In this document: positions 1 to 12,602 of the stretch, one piece after another
Position numbering within the stretch: the first letter of the stretch is position 1
Layout: each line of letters opens with the position of its first letter
Source: Epiperipatus broadwayi
Taxonomy: Eukaryota; Onychophora; Udeonychophora; Euonychophora; Peripatidae
DNA length: 64,000 bases
Reading direction: 5' to 3'
Assembly (NCBI GenBank): GCA_028023455.1
Contig: JAQFVV010000208.1
Coordinates: 930,001 to 994,000 of the forward strand
The notes under the pieces: generated by a model
Seen by the model: the letters and a program-made list of their open reading frames with translations, nothing else
Told to the model about the DNA's origin: nothing
Database searches by the model: none
Translations under genes and position numbers: made by a program

Positions 1-3000
1 GAAGTATATTATATACCAAATTATATCATATAATTCATTAAATATATACATAAAACAGAAAAAAGAAAAGCAAAATGAGAGTTCACTAATTCTAAAATTA
101 CCCCATTACTGTAATTATTAGAATGAAAAGTTTAGGTTAGGATAAATATATTTATAACTTTTTTTTACTAAAAATATATATATATATAGCCCCATTCCCA
201 TCTATATGTGTGTAAGTCATAGCAAAAATTAATGATAGATATGAAAAAGACCATTTACTCCAATGGATTAATTGTGCACTCAGAAATAAACAAAAAAAAA
301 ATTACAAGTAAATATTATTAAAACTTATTAATAAATAAAACAGTTTTGTTTGTCCTAAAGCTTGCCCTCATTGTTAAATATATAAAAACCTTTTTTAAGG
401 TCGCCTTGATGGATCAATGTTGAATTTCCAGAGGAATCTATAAATTTACTTTTATTAAAAATTATACATATTAATTGATTGTGATTCCTTTTTTAACATA
501 CATCAACATATGACACATATCTATTCACTGCTTCCACTTTTAAATTGCAGGTGATTAAATTTGAAAATGAATCTTGAATACACAATAAAAAAAAAATTAC
601 AATATATAAACTTTTAAATATAAATGATAAAAGCAAAAAAAAAAATCATGTGAATCAAAACAAAATACATTTATCTCGAGGAAAGCAAGCATTTTATCTA
701 CAGTTAAGAGTTTAAACTTAAATGTCAATCTCCATATATAATGTTCCTGTTCACCAACTCTGTTAGTATTCATATATTTCATGTTGCTTGGTTAAAACAA
801 ACACATTTCAATTAGCTCTTCTGAACATATATAAATCCATTGAAGATTGATGTCCACCAGCGTTTTGTAAATAGACGTTTTGATGGAAAATTTTATAATT
901 TCACAATTTCATAATGACATTTAAGCTAGGTTTGGAACGACTTACAGTATTGGACTTTAACCCTGAATACATTGTAATGATTCCTTTATTATAAACTATT
1001 ATTTATAAGGTGGCTTCAATATGTATATATATTGAACTAGCTTAAAGAAACAGTAATTTTTAATAGTTTCATATTTCTTTTCCATCATTTCCATAATAAT
1101 GAATTCCAGCTTACAGAATAAATTAAGTCATTAGTTCATTTCTGTTAATTATAAATTGAAGTTTAACTTTCCAGTTTCCTTCTATCCAAAATAAAGATTT
1201 TATATTAACTTGAAAATATAGACATTAAGATTTTACTGTTTTTAAATGCTGAACTTTTTTTTTTTAAAAACTAAAAAAAAAAAAAAAGTCTATTTTTATA
1301 TCTTGACAGTTCTGCCGTTAGTCCGCAAGTGAAGAGAAACGCTCCATTGTTTCTCTCATGCTAGCTAAAACCTATTGTTATAACTTAATAAAAAAAAAAA
1401 AAAATTATAAAACATTATTATTATTATTTTTATTTAATCTTCATTATTCCAAACTCGATTGCTTAGCAACAATTTTGACCTTTGATTATGTCCGTCTTAT
1501 AAGTCAATTAGTATTTTAGTTAATGATATTAAATGAATAAAAGAAAAACAATTAATTTCTACAAATAGACAAACATATTAGTTTATATGTATGTATATAA
1601 CAAATTTGTTTGCTTTCTCACAATAGATAAAAAGAAAAAGAATTAATTGCTCAAACATTAGTTTATATGTATGTTTATACATGCATATACTACTTGTGTA
1701 TAAGCAGGTATTTAGGGTAAATTATTTGCCTACCACTTTATCTGAATTCAAACATTGTGAAAAAACAACTGGGACAGGTGAACCAACCTTCACACTTGTC
1801 CCAGTTTTTTTTTTTTTCACAATGTTTGAATTTAGACCAAGTGGTAGGCAAATAATTTATCCTACATACCTGCTTATACATATGTAGTATATACATATAT
1901 AAACATACATATAAACTAATATGTTTGTCTATTTGTAGAAATTAACTAAAATATTAATTGATTGACTTATAGAACAGACATAAGCAAAGGTCAAAATAGA
2001 TATGAGGTCAAAATTGTTGCTAAGTGATTGAGTTTGGAATATTGAAGATTAAATAAAAATAATAATGTTTTATAATTTGTTGTTTTTTTTTTATTAAGTT
2101 GTAAGAATAGGTTTTAGCCAGCACGAAACAATCTAGCTAGTGTTTACTTCACTTGGGAACTAACAATTGAACCGACAGCACCTAAGTAAAGCTTTTATTT
2201 TTTTTTTAAAAAGAAAAAGAAAAAACTGTTCGGCATTTAAAAACAGTAAAATTTTAATATCTGTATTTTCAAGTTAATATAAAATCTTTATCTTGGATAG
2301 TAGGAAACTGGAAATTTAAACTTCAATTTATAATTACCAGGAATGAACTAATGACATAATTTATTCTGCAAGCTGGAATTTATTATTATAGAAATAATAA
2401 AAAAGAAACGTGAAAATATTAGAAATTAATTGTTTCTTCAAGCCATTTTCATATATCTATTGGATTTACTATAGTGATTGATAAAATGGTCATTACAATG
2501 TGTGAGGGGTAAAAGACCAGTACTGTAGGACCTTCCAAAGCTAGCTTCAATGTCATTATGAAATCATAAAATTTTCCATCAAAATGTCTATTAACAGAAT
2601 GCTGGTGTACATCAATCTTCTATGGATTTATATACGTTCAGAAGAAATAATTTGTATGTGTTGGTTTTTAACCAAGTAGCATGGAAGATATAAATATTAA
2701 CATAGAGGTGAATAGGAATGTTATACATGGATATTGACATTTAAGTTTATAAACTCTTAACTGTAGACAAAATGCTTATTTTTCTCAAGATAAATATTTT
2801 TGATTTTTTTTTGATTCACATGATTATTTTTTTTTTGCTTTTATCATTTCTATTTGAAAGTTTATGTATTGTAATTTTTTTTTATTGTGTATTCAAGATT
2901 CATTTTCAAATTCGATCACTTGCAATTTAAAAGTGGGAACAGTGAATAGATATGTGTCATATGTTGATGTATTTTAAAAAAGGAATCACGGTCAATTAAT

Positions 3001-3474
3001 ATGTATAATTTTTAATAAAAGTAAATTTACAGATTCCTCTGGAAATTTAACGTCGATCCATCAAGGCGACCTCAAGTAAGGTTTTTATATATTTAACATT
3101 GAGGGCAAACTTTAGGACAAACAAAACTATTTTATTTACTAATAAGTTTTAATAATATTTACTTGTAATTTTTGTTTATTATTTCTGAGTGCACAATTAA
3201 CCCACTGGAGTAAATGGTCTTTTTCGTATCTATCATTAATTTTTACTATGACTTACACACATATATAGATGGGAGTGGGGCTACATATATATATGTTTTT
3301 TTTTAATAAAAAAATAGTTATAGATATATTTACCCTAATTTAAAAATATCACTAATAATTACATTAATGGGGTAGTTTTAGAATTAGTGAACTCTAATTT
3401 TGCTTTTTTTTTTTTTTTTGTTTTATGTATATATTTAATGAATTATATAATATAATTTTGTATATAATATACTT
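1..3474. repeat. Giant foldback (inverted-repeat) element, ~1.7 kb arms
   Basis: The first ~1.78 kb is repeated as its reverse complement up to about 3474. Examples: the first bases GAAGTATATTATATAC reappear inverted at 3459-3474, and AATTATTTGCCTACCACTT near 1720 reappears inverted near 1837. The centre is a small hairpin, GTGAA at 1778-1782 and TTCAC at 1789-1793, around the 6-base loop CCAACC. Arms match at roughly 85-95% by eye with small indels, so this is an aged structure. The left arm is ~95 bases longer because a segment containing ATTAGTTTATATGTATGT is duplicated (1578 and 1659). There is no coding capacity. The left end coincides with the window start, so the true terminus and any target-site duplication cannot be seen. 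It is most like a foldback or long-TIR non-autonomous DNA transposon; a family cannot be assigned. Confidence 0.85.
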
Positions 3475-4199
3475 CAAATTATTTTGTTTCTGTTGTGTAA
3501 AACCATCAAAATGATAGAAAACCATTCTTGATAACCGAATATTTATTTATTTTATTATTTTTTGTTTGTAAATATTTATTATTTATGTTGTTAATAAACG
3601 TATTAAGTTGTTTAAACCAATCTGATCTCTGTTTGATCATCATCATCAGGCATTTATACCACTAGATGTTTGATCATCATCATCATATTATGAATTTACA
3701 CCATTAAAGATTTGGTGATGATTGATCATCATCAGTATTTTTCTATATCTATGCTTATATATAGGCATATTTGGTTAATAATTGAGTAAGTCTATCCCTG
3801 AAGAGAGCTGACTGCAAGAACTTTTTCAGTTTGAATTCTGTGTTATGATGGGGCCTAAAAAGGGAGATGTAATAAATTGGTCTAGGTCATATGGAAATAT
3901 TGTAAGTAAATTATGAGTTAGCATACTAAAAGTAGATGTAATTTGGAACTGGGCATTTCATTGTCACATCTTTAGCATCTTATTCGAAGGCCTAGGTCTG
4001 ACAGTAGTGAGATGTGCTCCCTTTGTTATATGCCATTTCTGATTCTGTAATATTTGGCACACCCTAATGGGACGTCAAACCATCCAACTACTTAGTCGTA
4101 TTCAAGTCCTCGTTTGGTGTACCCCGCGTTTCTGTTATAATATATTAACAAATTTTATATGTTAAAAGAATAATAAGTGTGTGTTGTCAATCTAATTTG
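3475..4199. other. Intronic/upstream AT-rich DNA with GATCATCATCAT low complexity
   Basis: Lies 5' of the first visible exon of the plus-strand gene. It holds an imperfect GATCATCATCAT-type low-complexity patch at about 3630-3740. No supported coding exon was seen. Confidence 0.5.
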
Positions 4200-5110
4200 T
4201 ATGCAGGGCATTTATTGTAGTTTATCAGAACTATACATTTTTTTTTGCCATCTTAAAATCTCTTGGTATCTCATTTAGAATATCTGCTATCTATCAATTC
4301 CTACTTCATCTATATTTAGCTACATGTCCAACCCAAGTGCATTTTTTTTCTTTTAGTCTCTGATGCTTTTTTATTCTATTATTTACATATTTTGCTTTCA
4401 GTTCTAATCTCTGCTATCTCTGAATTTCTCTTCTATTAAGTCTCAATTCTCATTCCATAAGCATCAGAATAACACATTTATTAAAACTTTTTTATTTGCA
4501 TATGTATATATTATTTTAATATTAGGTAATTTCTTGTAAAAGCATTGATTAAGTTTTATACTACAATTTCATTTATTATGTTTCCATTTATATAATCATT
4601 TGTCCAAGTGCATTTGTAATTTTTAATGATTTTTGATTTTTTTAAAATTATTATTATTATTATTTTATCATTATCATCATCATTATTATTTTTTTTTAAA
4701 GGCTGTTAAACATTACTACAGTCTTTTAATATTTATCAATAGTTCTGTTTTTGCTTGTATCATATAGGTTGCATAATACTTGAGAAACAACCACATCATC
4801 TACATAAAAAATAAAAAATAACTTTTATTTATTTGTTTTCATTTTAATTCTCTAAATAGTTTGTGAAAAAAAAAAACTGCCTGAAGGTTTTTGCAGAATA
4901 ATTCTGCCATAATCTCCCTTATCATTAATTTTACCATTATCTCATAATCTGATTGGGAATTTGACATTAAGCTTAGATCTGTTATTCCATTTCAATACTT
5001 TAATCAATGCAGAAATGCTTATAGAGTCAAATGCAAAGTTATATGTCATTTTTATTAGTATAACTACTTAATAATTCTATATGATTTGTTATGATGTAGA
5101 TAGGTGGCAG
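4200..5110 (-). pseudogene. Decayed LINE reverse-transcriptase fragment
   Basis: Reading the minus strand, 4440-4240 gives a peptide with KCTWVGHVAKYR followed by ILNEIPRDFK. This is the tail motif (WxGHVAR...W.PR..KRP) of endonuclease-reverse transcriptase proteins from arthropod LINEs. Further upstream on the same strand, 5050-4970 encodes FAFDSISISALIKVLKWN, resembling the RT motif AFDSV..xALxxxL. Frames are broken by many stops, and the spacing between the two motifs suggests internal deletion. It is a dead fragment lying antisense to the host gene. Assignment rests on two short motifs. Confidence 0.5.
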
Positions 5111-5922
5111 GAAGGTAAAACAATTTAATGCAGGACAATGGCTTCTTCATACCCATAGATTTAGTTTGTCATCTGCTAAATAGTGAGGATTATGTGAATT
5201 TCCCTAATTTATCTATAATTAGTCATAGATTACTGTGTTGTAATCACTTTCAAATTCAGATTGTTCTTTGGATTGTTTTGATTAGTGGATTTTATTATAA
5301 ACAGTTTTTAATGACTAAATATTTTATTTATAATTGATAGAAGATAACTGTTATCTAACTTACAAAAATATTCTATAGTTCAAACTTAAATGAATAAAAT
5401 AAAATAATGAATACTTTACTAAGGGTGTAGTTACATAATCAGTCTAAAAAAAAAAGCAATAATTCCCTGTTAAATTTTTATTTGCATACAAGGTAGTATT
5501 TGAAGAGATTGGTTTGATTAAAATCAATATTAATAGTTATTTAAATATTTTTTGGGATATTAATAGCTTTGTGAAGTAAAAGTGGCAATAATTTATAGAG
5601 TCTAAGATTGTGCACATGATGAGAGCGAAACAATAGTTCACAAGAAACTTACATTTAAGTTTACAAAAATTAATAGATATATTTGATCATTAATAAATTT
5701 TATTGAAGTCTGTCTAATAATTTCTAATGTAATATAGAATGATTGAGGATTATTTGTGTCTTTATTAATGAATATCATTTAAAATTAATCACTAGTAAGT
5801 TAGATTTAATATATATACATTGTGACAGACTGATCTATGTTAGTAATTTTTATGGGCTCATAGTAAGCTTTAAAATCATATTAAAGTAAATGAAAAAGAA
5901 TTATAATTTTATTTATTTTTAG
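5111..5922. other. Intron sequence, nothing recognised
   Basis: AT-rich DNA leading to the polypyrimidine tract and AG acceptor at 5921-5922. The short open frame at 5128-5337 has no recognisable domain and no splice context, so it is treated as chance. Confidence 0.5.
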
Positions 5923-6030
5923 ATTTTGAAAATTGAGAAATCAAATTTAAAAAATGATGGGAATTCTGTTGATCATTTGAATGTTTGTCAGAAAATGATA
6001 GATTCTAGTATTACACCTGGTGCATCAAAA
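5923..6030 (+). CDS. PRRC2/nocte-like protein, internal exon (36 codons)
   Basis: A 108-base exon bounded by TTTATTTTTAG at the 3' splice site and GTAAGT at 6031. It reads open in phase 0 from end to end, starting ILKIEKSNLKNDGN and ending ITPGASK. It joins in frame to the two later exons, which are also phase 0. The peptide is polar and low-complexity with no domain, as expected for the disordered body of this family. Support comes from the canonical splice signals, the uninterrupted frame and collinearity with the diagnostic last exon. No homology was recognised for this exon alone. Earlier exons must lie left of the window. Confidence 0.6.
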
Positions 6031-8232
6031 GTAAGTTGTTGTTTTTTTTGTATAATGTCTGATAATATGTAAATGTTTTTAAAATGTTAGTAATATGATA
6101 TAATATGTTAAATGTTATATTTATTGGTTGTTAAACAATTTATTATACAAGTAGTGGGTTTATATAAAATTAAAATTATATGGTGAATTTATTGAGAATC
6201 CGCTTCACACTTTTTGCCTGAGAATTTTGGGTCTGCCACTTTCTGCTAAACAGAGATAGTCAGAATAATGTGATTGAACTAATTTTTTAAAAAAATCATT
6301 TAATAAGTGCTTTTAAAAAGATTTGAAAATTTCGTAAAAAAACCCATTAAACAACACATCTGAAAAACAACTGAATTTGTTTTTTTAATTTATCCCTTAA
6401 TTATAAATTTCAAATAATGGATTTTCATTTTGATTTGATATTTGCTGAAAGAGAGAGAAAAAGAAAAGAGATCAGATTATATAAGTATAATTATGCCTAA
6501 CTTCTGTGAAATTTAACCATTTAATCCTAAATATTTTTAAATCATGCTCAAAATATGATCAGATATTGTTTCTGTTGCCATTTTTTTAGTATGGAAAAAT
6601 AAAAGGCAATTTCCTTAATTTTGTTCCCACCTCTTATTATTTAACTTAAATTTGTCTGAAATAAATAGTATTAACTTGTAGACTTTGCAGCAGCTATATT
6701 GGATTTTTAGAAATTGTGTTTTAGTACACAATTTTTTATGATAACTTTGTATTATGCAAATGTCAAGTAATGTATGTTATTAGGAAAATAATATACCAAG
6801 GATTGTGAAAAAGCTGAAAAAAATAGTTATTACATATTCAAAAAACTATTTTGAATATGTAATGACTATATTTTTTCCAGTTGTATTACATTTCTTTGTA
6901 TATTATTTCTCTTCATAAATTCTAAATGTTAATAGATAAATTTTAAATTATACTTTTATTAACAGGTTCATTACATAAATGATATATTACATGACTTATA
7001 TAACACAATTCATTATTCCAAAACATCTAAAATAAAGCAGATATTGTCTTAAAAACTGCACAATTGTTTTTTGGCTATAGGTCTCTGTATAATCAATTAA
7101 GAGAAAGTGATAGAGATGAATAAGTTGAAAATAGTCTTCAGGTTATAAATGGCTCTGATACAATATACATATAACTAAACAGGGGAGAAAAAACATGTTT
7201 GGGTTTAATGCAATGTAGAATAACAAAAATGCTATTTTTATTGTCTATCTTATTTTCATCTTGTGAAAAAGATTTCATTGTTAGGAATCCATTTATAATA
7301 TAAAATCAAGTGATTATTACAAAATAATTGCTTACAAATAATTTAATATTATTGTAATAATACAACAAAAGAATAAACATATAAATAAAATGCAGATATA
7401 ATTTAACATTGGAACTATTCATGGATCATTCTTTTCTGATCACAGAGTTGAAACATGAACATAGGAAGATGTTGGTTTGGCCGGCACATTAGTCAATACA
7501 CCTCAGTTTGAAGTGGTATGTTGACTATTTCAACTTTAATTGATATGCAATAAAACAGTCTTTCCGAGTACTTTAGTTGTGTGTCCAATTATCACTCAGT
7601 ACATTAAAATTTTTTTATTCCCTCTTTTTTTGTACGCAGATAACATAGCACTTTGTTTTTGAATATTGTAAAATTACTTAGAGGACAACGTCATTAATTA
7701 GACATTGGGCAATATCCATGTGGCACACATGTTCATTATGCCTATTTGCACAGACCCATCATTTGAGATTGAGTGATCATATTATTTCATGCTATTCCGA
7801 TCAGTAAATTTTTTAATATCTTCATCAACTATCACCTCTCTATGTATGTTAATATGCAGCTGTAAAATCATCATTGTGGTAATTATATTTATATAATTGG
7901 CCCAATTTTAAAAATTTTATCACGATTTTTACTTTTAATATTTGACATTTTTTTATTGTCATTAAAATGTAGACAAGAAAATATGAAAAAAATCATAACT
8001 TCTGAGAAATAAATATATCCAGCCAATCTACAAGAAATACTTAATTGCCCTAATTCACGGTATAAATGTACCCAGCCCAGAACTTTTCTTGTATTTGTTA
8101 ATATTATAAATGATTTTTTCATATATTTTATTATCCAATATTAACTAAAAATAAATACTTACAAATGCTTAAAAATTTAACCCTCAATAAAGTTATCCAT
8201 TGTCGTCACCTGTTTGTCAATAACCAGCAATA
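6031..8232. other. First complete intron, 5' part
   Basis: The intron runs 6031-16664. This stretch before the Merlin insertion is AT-rich and, apart from the hairpin at 6813-6883, shows no recognisable element. The minus-strand open frame near 7889-8122 has no features of a gene. Confidence 0.5.
6813..6883. repeat. Small hairpin
   Basis: AGTTATTACATATTCAAAA and its near-exact reverse complement TTTTGAATATGTAATGACT are separated by a few bases. The similarity extends outwards through the poly-A/poly-T flanks to CTG/CAG. It could be a tiny MITE; no target duplication was identified. Confidence 0.6.
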
Positions 8233-8340
8233 GTAAAAATGGTAGTTCTTCCGACTGTGTCATGCGGCAGCTAGACGATGCTGCGGTACCATTAACAACT
8301 GCCAAGAAACCTGTAAGTGATAAATTTCTATCCGAAAATA

Positions 8341-8800
8341 GCTGAAATCGACAAATTAAAATGCCTAAGGCAAAGTAAAATCGAATAAATCATTCGAAAA
8401 TACAAATAAAAAAACCCCCAAGAAAACGCTATGAAATTCGAATTACAAAAGCAGAAATCGGTGAAAATACGTCAAATGCAAATCCCCACCCCCACCCCAG
8501 GATGAATAATTCTTTGCTGAAATGGACAAAGTAAAATGTGTAAGGCAAAATAAATCAAACAAAATCTTCGAAAATAGAAATTTAAAAAAAAGCCAAGAAA
8601 ATGCTATAAAATTCGAATTACAAAAACAGAAATCTAAAAATGCTTCAAACGCACCCCCCCCTCCCCCAATGAAGAGTTTCTGTCAAAAAATAGCTGAAAT
8701 GGATAAATTAAAATGCCTAAATCGAACAAATCTTTCTAAAATACAAATGAAAAAATAAAAAAAAAACAAGAAAACGCTATGAAATTCGAATTACAACAAA
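8341..8800. repeat. Subterminal tandem repeats of Merlin copy 1 (~175-bp period)
   Basis: Three diverged units begin with GCTGAAAT.GACAAA at about 8341, 8517 and 8692. Each is followed by AAATGCCTAA, an A-rich run, and AAGAAAACGCTATGAAATTCG. The right end of the element carries two inverted units (TTCAGC near 11752 and 11930), so unit number differs between the ends. C-rich runs (CCCCCACC near 8485, CCCCCCCTCCCCC near 8653) separate units. Confidence 0.7.
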
Positions 8801-9099
8801 AACAAACAATTTAATGGTAAATGTCAAAAAATTAACGAAGCTTCATTAATGGCGGATGGGCCTTCATTAATAGCGGGAATTTCAAAAACAGAATTTCATC
8901 AATTTTTAGCTTTCAACATTTGCAAATATGCATCTGCGATCAGATTCCAAAGCAGCGATTTATATAAACTAAGAACATTACATGAAAGCTTCTATTTATC
9001 AAGTTAATTATTCTCTGCTTTGAAATTATGGCAGATCATCAAAAATAAGTACTTTTTAAAAAGATTCCAAAGTAGCAGTTTATATAAACTAAAAAGAGA

Positions 9100-9830
9100 G
9101 CTTTTACATTTTGATTAACTTTGTTGGCTTTGGAAATTATATTTTTCACATGAAAAGTCTATTATGTCACATTTCATTTCATTTTGAAAGTACAAACTGT
9201 GACGTGTAATACATTAGAGTGCGATTATATTTCTCTTTTTAAATCTTTAATTGGTATAAATGCAATCTTTGCACTGCCATTTTCCATTCACCTGGGAATC
9301 GCCTTTGTTGAGCTAAGTTAAGAAGTTTAACAATAGAAAGCTAAATTTTATAATTTTAAAGAAAAGTCCCAAAAGCTAATGGATATTTAATTAATTTTAT
9401 TTTTTGATAGCTAATGGATTTTTATGTTGCAAGTAACCTTTTTCTATTGTTAAATTTCTTAACTTAGCTCAACAAAGGCGATTCCCAAGTGAATGGAAAA
9501 TGGTACTGCGAAGATTGCATTTACTTTAACTGTAAACATGCCCAAAATTTATTTTTAAAATTAACCTTTAACCTACACGCAAAAGTTAGAAACTGGTAAA
9601 TAGTTGCGTAAACATTTCATTATATATGTATGTTATATGAGATTCTTAGGAAAATATTGAATTAAGTCCATTCACATACACCAATTAAAGATTTAAAAAG
9701 AGAAATATAATCATACCCTAAATTACATGTCACAGTTTGTACTTTCAAAATGAAATGTGACATAATAAACTTTTCACATGAAAAATATAATTTCCAAAAC
9801 TGACAAATTTAATCAAAATGTAACTGAACT
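9100..9830. repeat. Palindrome nested inside Merlin copy 1
   Basis: The transposase-proximal block near 9660-9830, including CACAGTTTGTACTTTCAAAA, occurs inverted at about 9100-9270. Between them is an inner inverted repeat: CCTTTGTTGAGCTAAGTTAA near 9303 pairs with TTAACTTAGCTCAACAAAGG near 9458. Merlin copy 2 has only the right-hand orientation of the outer block (near 25560-25700). The left block is therefore an extra inverted duplication or foldback insertion specific to this copy. Confidence 0.75.
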
Positions 9831-10080
9831 AATCTTTTGAAATACCTACTTAGTTTTATTATGACGTATTAATTATTTTGTACTGCTAGAAATAGAAGTG
9901 TTGGGATTATTTTTATTTTTTGACAGGGTTAATATGGGATTTTTTTTTAACTCAGATAAATACAACATTAAACATGCACAAACTTTCAGGCAACATTTCA
10001 AAATCCCGGGCTGAAATATCAGTAGCAGCTGAAATTTAAGTAGCATCCATCTTTTCAATAATCCTTGTTTTTTATTCAAA

Positions 10081-10944
10081 ATGATAAAAATTTGGAATAT
10101 TCCAAAGACGGAACATGAGGCAATGGAGTTCCTTCAAAGTAAAAGTGTTATGCCCTCTCAAAAAGTGTGCATCAATGGCATCAAATGAAACTTTATGTCA
10201 GTCCATAGGCACAATGGAGGTGCAACATTCGTGCGTGTCAAAGTTGCATAGCACTTCGGAAAGGAACTTGGTTTGAAGGCTGCTAATTGTCATTCGTCAC
10301 AGCCATCCGAATCATTTATTATTGGAGTAAAAACCAATTGACCCTAGAATCGGGAAAAAATGATTTGGATTTGAACAGGAAGAGTGTCATTGCATGGAAG
10401 CAGTATTTGGGAGAAGCCTGTAAAGAAAGTCTGTTATCTCGCCCATCCTGCAAAATTGGAGGCCCAGGAAAAATAGTAGAGGTAGATGAAAAACTATTCA
10501 CTAAACATAAAAACCAACAATGAAGAATTCTTCTATAACAGTTGTTATTTGGTGGTTTATGTAGAGAAACAAAAGAGTGTTTCATTGTCGCTATTCCAGG
10601 TCGAATAGTGTCTTCTTCCAGATGCCCTTAAACAACATATAGCACCAGGATCCTCCATATATTCTGACTGCTGGAAGGCCTACAAAAGTGATGAATCGAA
10701 TGCTGCAGGTTACCAGCACTTCAAAGTAAATCACACTTATAATTTTGTTGATCCTTCTACTGGGGCGCATATGCAAAACATAGAAAGACTTTGGGGGCTA
10801 TTAAAATGGCGCAATAAAAGAGAGAGGAGGACTGCTTGTAGTCACCTGGAGTCATACTTAGCCGAATTCAAGTGGCATCAATTGCATCATGATGAAGATA
10901 TATTCGATGCGATATTGCAAGCCATTACTATACCATCGGTGTAA
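10081..10944 (+). pseudogene. Merlin (ISXO2-like) transposase, frameshifted
   Basis: The ORF starts with ATG at 10081 (MIKIWNIPKTEHEAMEFLQ) and ends DAILQAITIPSV then TAA at 10942-10944. That is about 285 codons, a normal length for the family. An N-terminal Cys/His region is followed by KGTWFEGC and a hydrophobic helix (FVTAIRIIYYW). The core is the ISXO2 DDE nuclease: GGPGKIVEVDEKLF (first Asp), a FGGLCRETKECFIV strand, YSDCWKAYK (second Asp), then NFVDPSTGAHMQNIERLWG with the third acidic residue (Glu). WRNKR and SYLAEFKW follow. Several frameshifts and stops (for example after CINGIK and after KHKNQQ) disable it. The preserved D-D-E residues contrast with copy 2, where the Glu codon has become Lys. 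Confidence 0.85.
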
Positions 10945-12033
10945 ATTTTAAAATTTCTAAATTGCAATCTGCTGTTAATTTCTGCCATCTTTGTCATATT
11001 TTTTAAACAACTAAATAACCACCGTTATTTAATCTGCTGTTATTATTCAAGGGTGTTAAAATCTGTCCTCTGCAATGATTATTCAAGTCTGCTGTGCTTG
11101 AAGAAAGACTTCTAAATAATTTTGCTCCAATAAGCTTCAAAATTTGAATGTTTCTCTAAATTATTTTGCACCCAAAGCCTAAAAATTTGAACCTTCTTTT
11201 TGCCTTTTTTTTGCAGAACTATTTTTTAAACCACCAAATAACCACTGTGTGCTGCAATCTGTTTTTTAAATCAAAATAATAATGTTCTTTTTAATGGATT
11301 TTTATTCTGCCAACATCCAAGTGCCTACTACAAATGCCTGGAAGGAAATTGATAATATTATTTTTTGTGTAATGTTCTTACTGCTTTTTATTTTTTAGAT
11401 ATTGATGAATTTAAATATGTCATAATTTCAAGGCACAGAGAATAATGAATTTGATAAATAGGACCTCGGAGGGGGGGGGTAGAAGCTCGCTCTTTTTAGT
11501 TTATATAAACTGCTGCTTTGGAATCTGATCGCAGATGCATCTTTGCAAATGTTGAAAGCTTAATATTGATGAAATTCTGTTTTTGTAATTCCTGTTAATA
11601 ATGAAGGCCCTTCCGCCATTAATGAAGCTGACATTTACCATTAAAGAGTTTTTGTTGTAATTCGAATTTTATAGCATTTTCTTGGGTTTTTTTTTTTTAA
11701 TTTGTATTTTCAAAGATTTTGTTCGATTTATTTTGCCTTAGGCACTGTCCATTTCAGCAAAGAATTCTTCATTCTGGAGTGGTGTTGTGCTTGACGTATT
11801 TTTATCAATTTCTGTTTTTGTAATTTGAATTTCATAGCGTTTTCTTGGGTTTTTTTTTATTTGTATTTCCGAAAGGATTTATTCGATTTACTTAGCCTTA
11901 GGCATTTTAGTTTGTCGATTTCAGCCACTTTCGGATAGAAATTTATCACTTACAGATTTCTTGGCAGTTGTTGATGGTACCGCAGCATTGCCTAGCGGAC
12001 ACATGACACAGTCGGAACAACTATTGTAAAACT

Positions 12034-12602
12034 TATTCCGAACTGTTCTGGGGGAGAAAAAAATTGGTAAAGACAATTACTGTATTTGTAGACAAAAATG
12101 GCTTGATAATTCAAAGAACCATAACTATTATTACTTTTGGGAAATCACTAGCAAAAAACTACAAGAAATCATAGCTTAAGTCCCACATGGTGAAATCACT
12201 GTCAGTGCTTCAATCGAGTGAATAATCTATTATTCTCCGCTATAAGTTTCTGTAAACATTAAATTATAAGAACAATAAAAATAAAAAAATAAATGGGCTA
12301 ATTGGAAAAATCATCATAAAATCATTAATTTTTATTGTAGAGAAATGAAAATTACATTTTCTGAAAGTAAAATGAAGGATAAATCAAATGATGTAATGTA
12401 TGTGCATAGTGTTTATAGTTTTTATGTTATTTTAAATTGAAGCCAACAATTGCTCATTTCAAGAAGAAAATGCATGCTATGTGTTCAATCATAAAAATGG
12501 AAAGTAAGTTTAATCACAGAGGCAAAGCTCTCCATACAATAGTGCTTCTGTGAAAAACGATTTGGGTAAGCATAAATAATGATGATCAGGTGATGAAAGA
12601 AG
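12034..12602. other. Intron sequence, nothing recognised
   Basis: AT-rich DNA between the Merlin target duplication and the next palindrome. No gene or element was recognised. Confidence 0.4.

Larger units (their letters stand above)
8241..12025 (+). mobile_element. Merlin-superfamily DNA transposon, copy 1
   Basis: A ~3.79 kb element. The left end GGTAGTTCTTCCGACTGTG is matched inverted at the right end (CACAGTCGGAACAACTATT). The ends are flanked by 8-bp near-identical target duplications, GTAAAAAT (8233-8240) and GTAAAACT (12026-12033). Similarity between the ends continues inwards for several hundred bases, through GCTGCGGTACCAT and TTGCAAATATGCATCTGCGAT versus its inverse near 11530. That makes the terminal inverted regions ~0.5-0.75 kb long, although Merlin elements usually have short TIRs. 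Inside is a plus-strand transposase of the ISXO2/IS1016 type, broken by frameshifts, so the copy is dead. A second copy of the same family lies in the next intron. It sits in the same orientation as the host gene. Confidence 0.88.

Noticed and set aside
1-3474. Assembly artefact (false inverted duplication)
   Set aside because: The arms differ by many scattered substitutions and indels, which a false duplication of reads would not give. Long-read confirmation is still needed.
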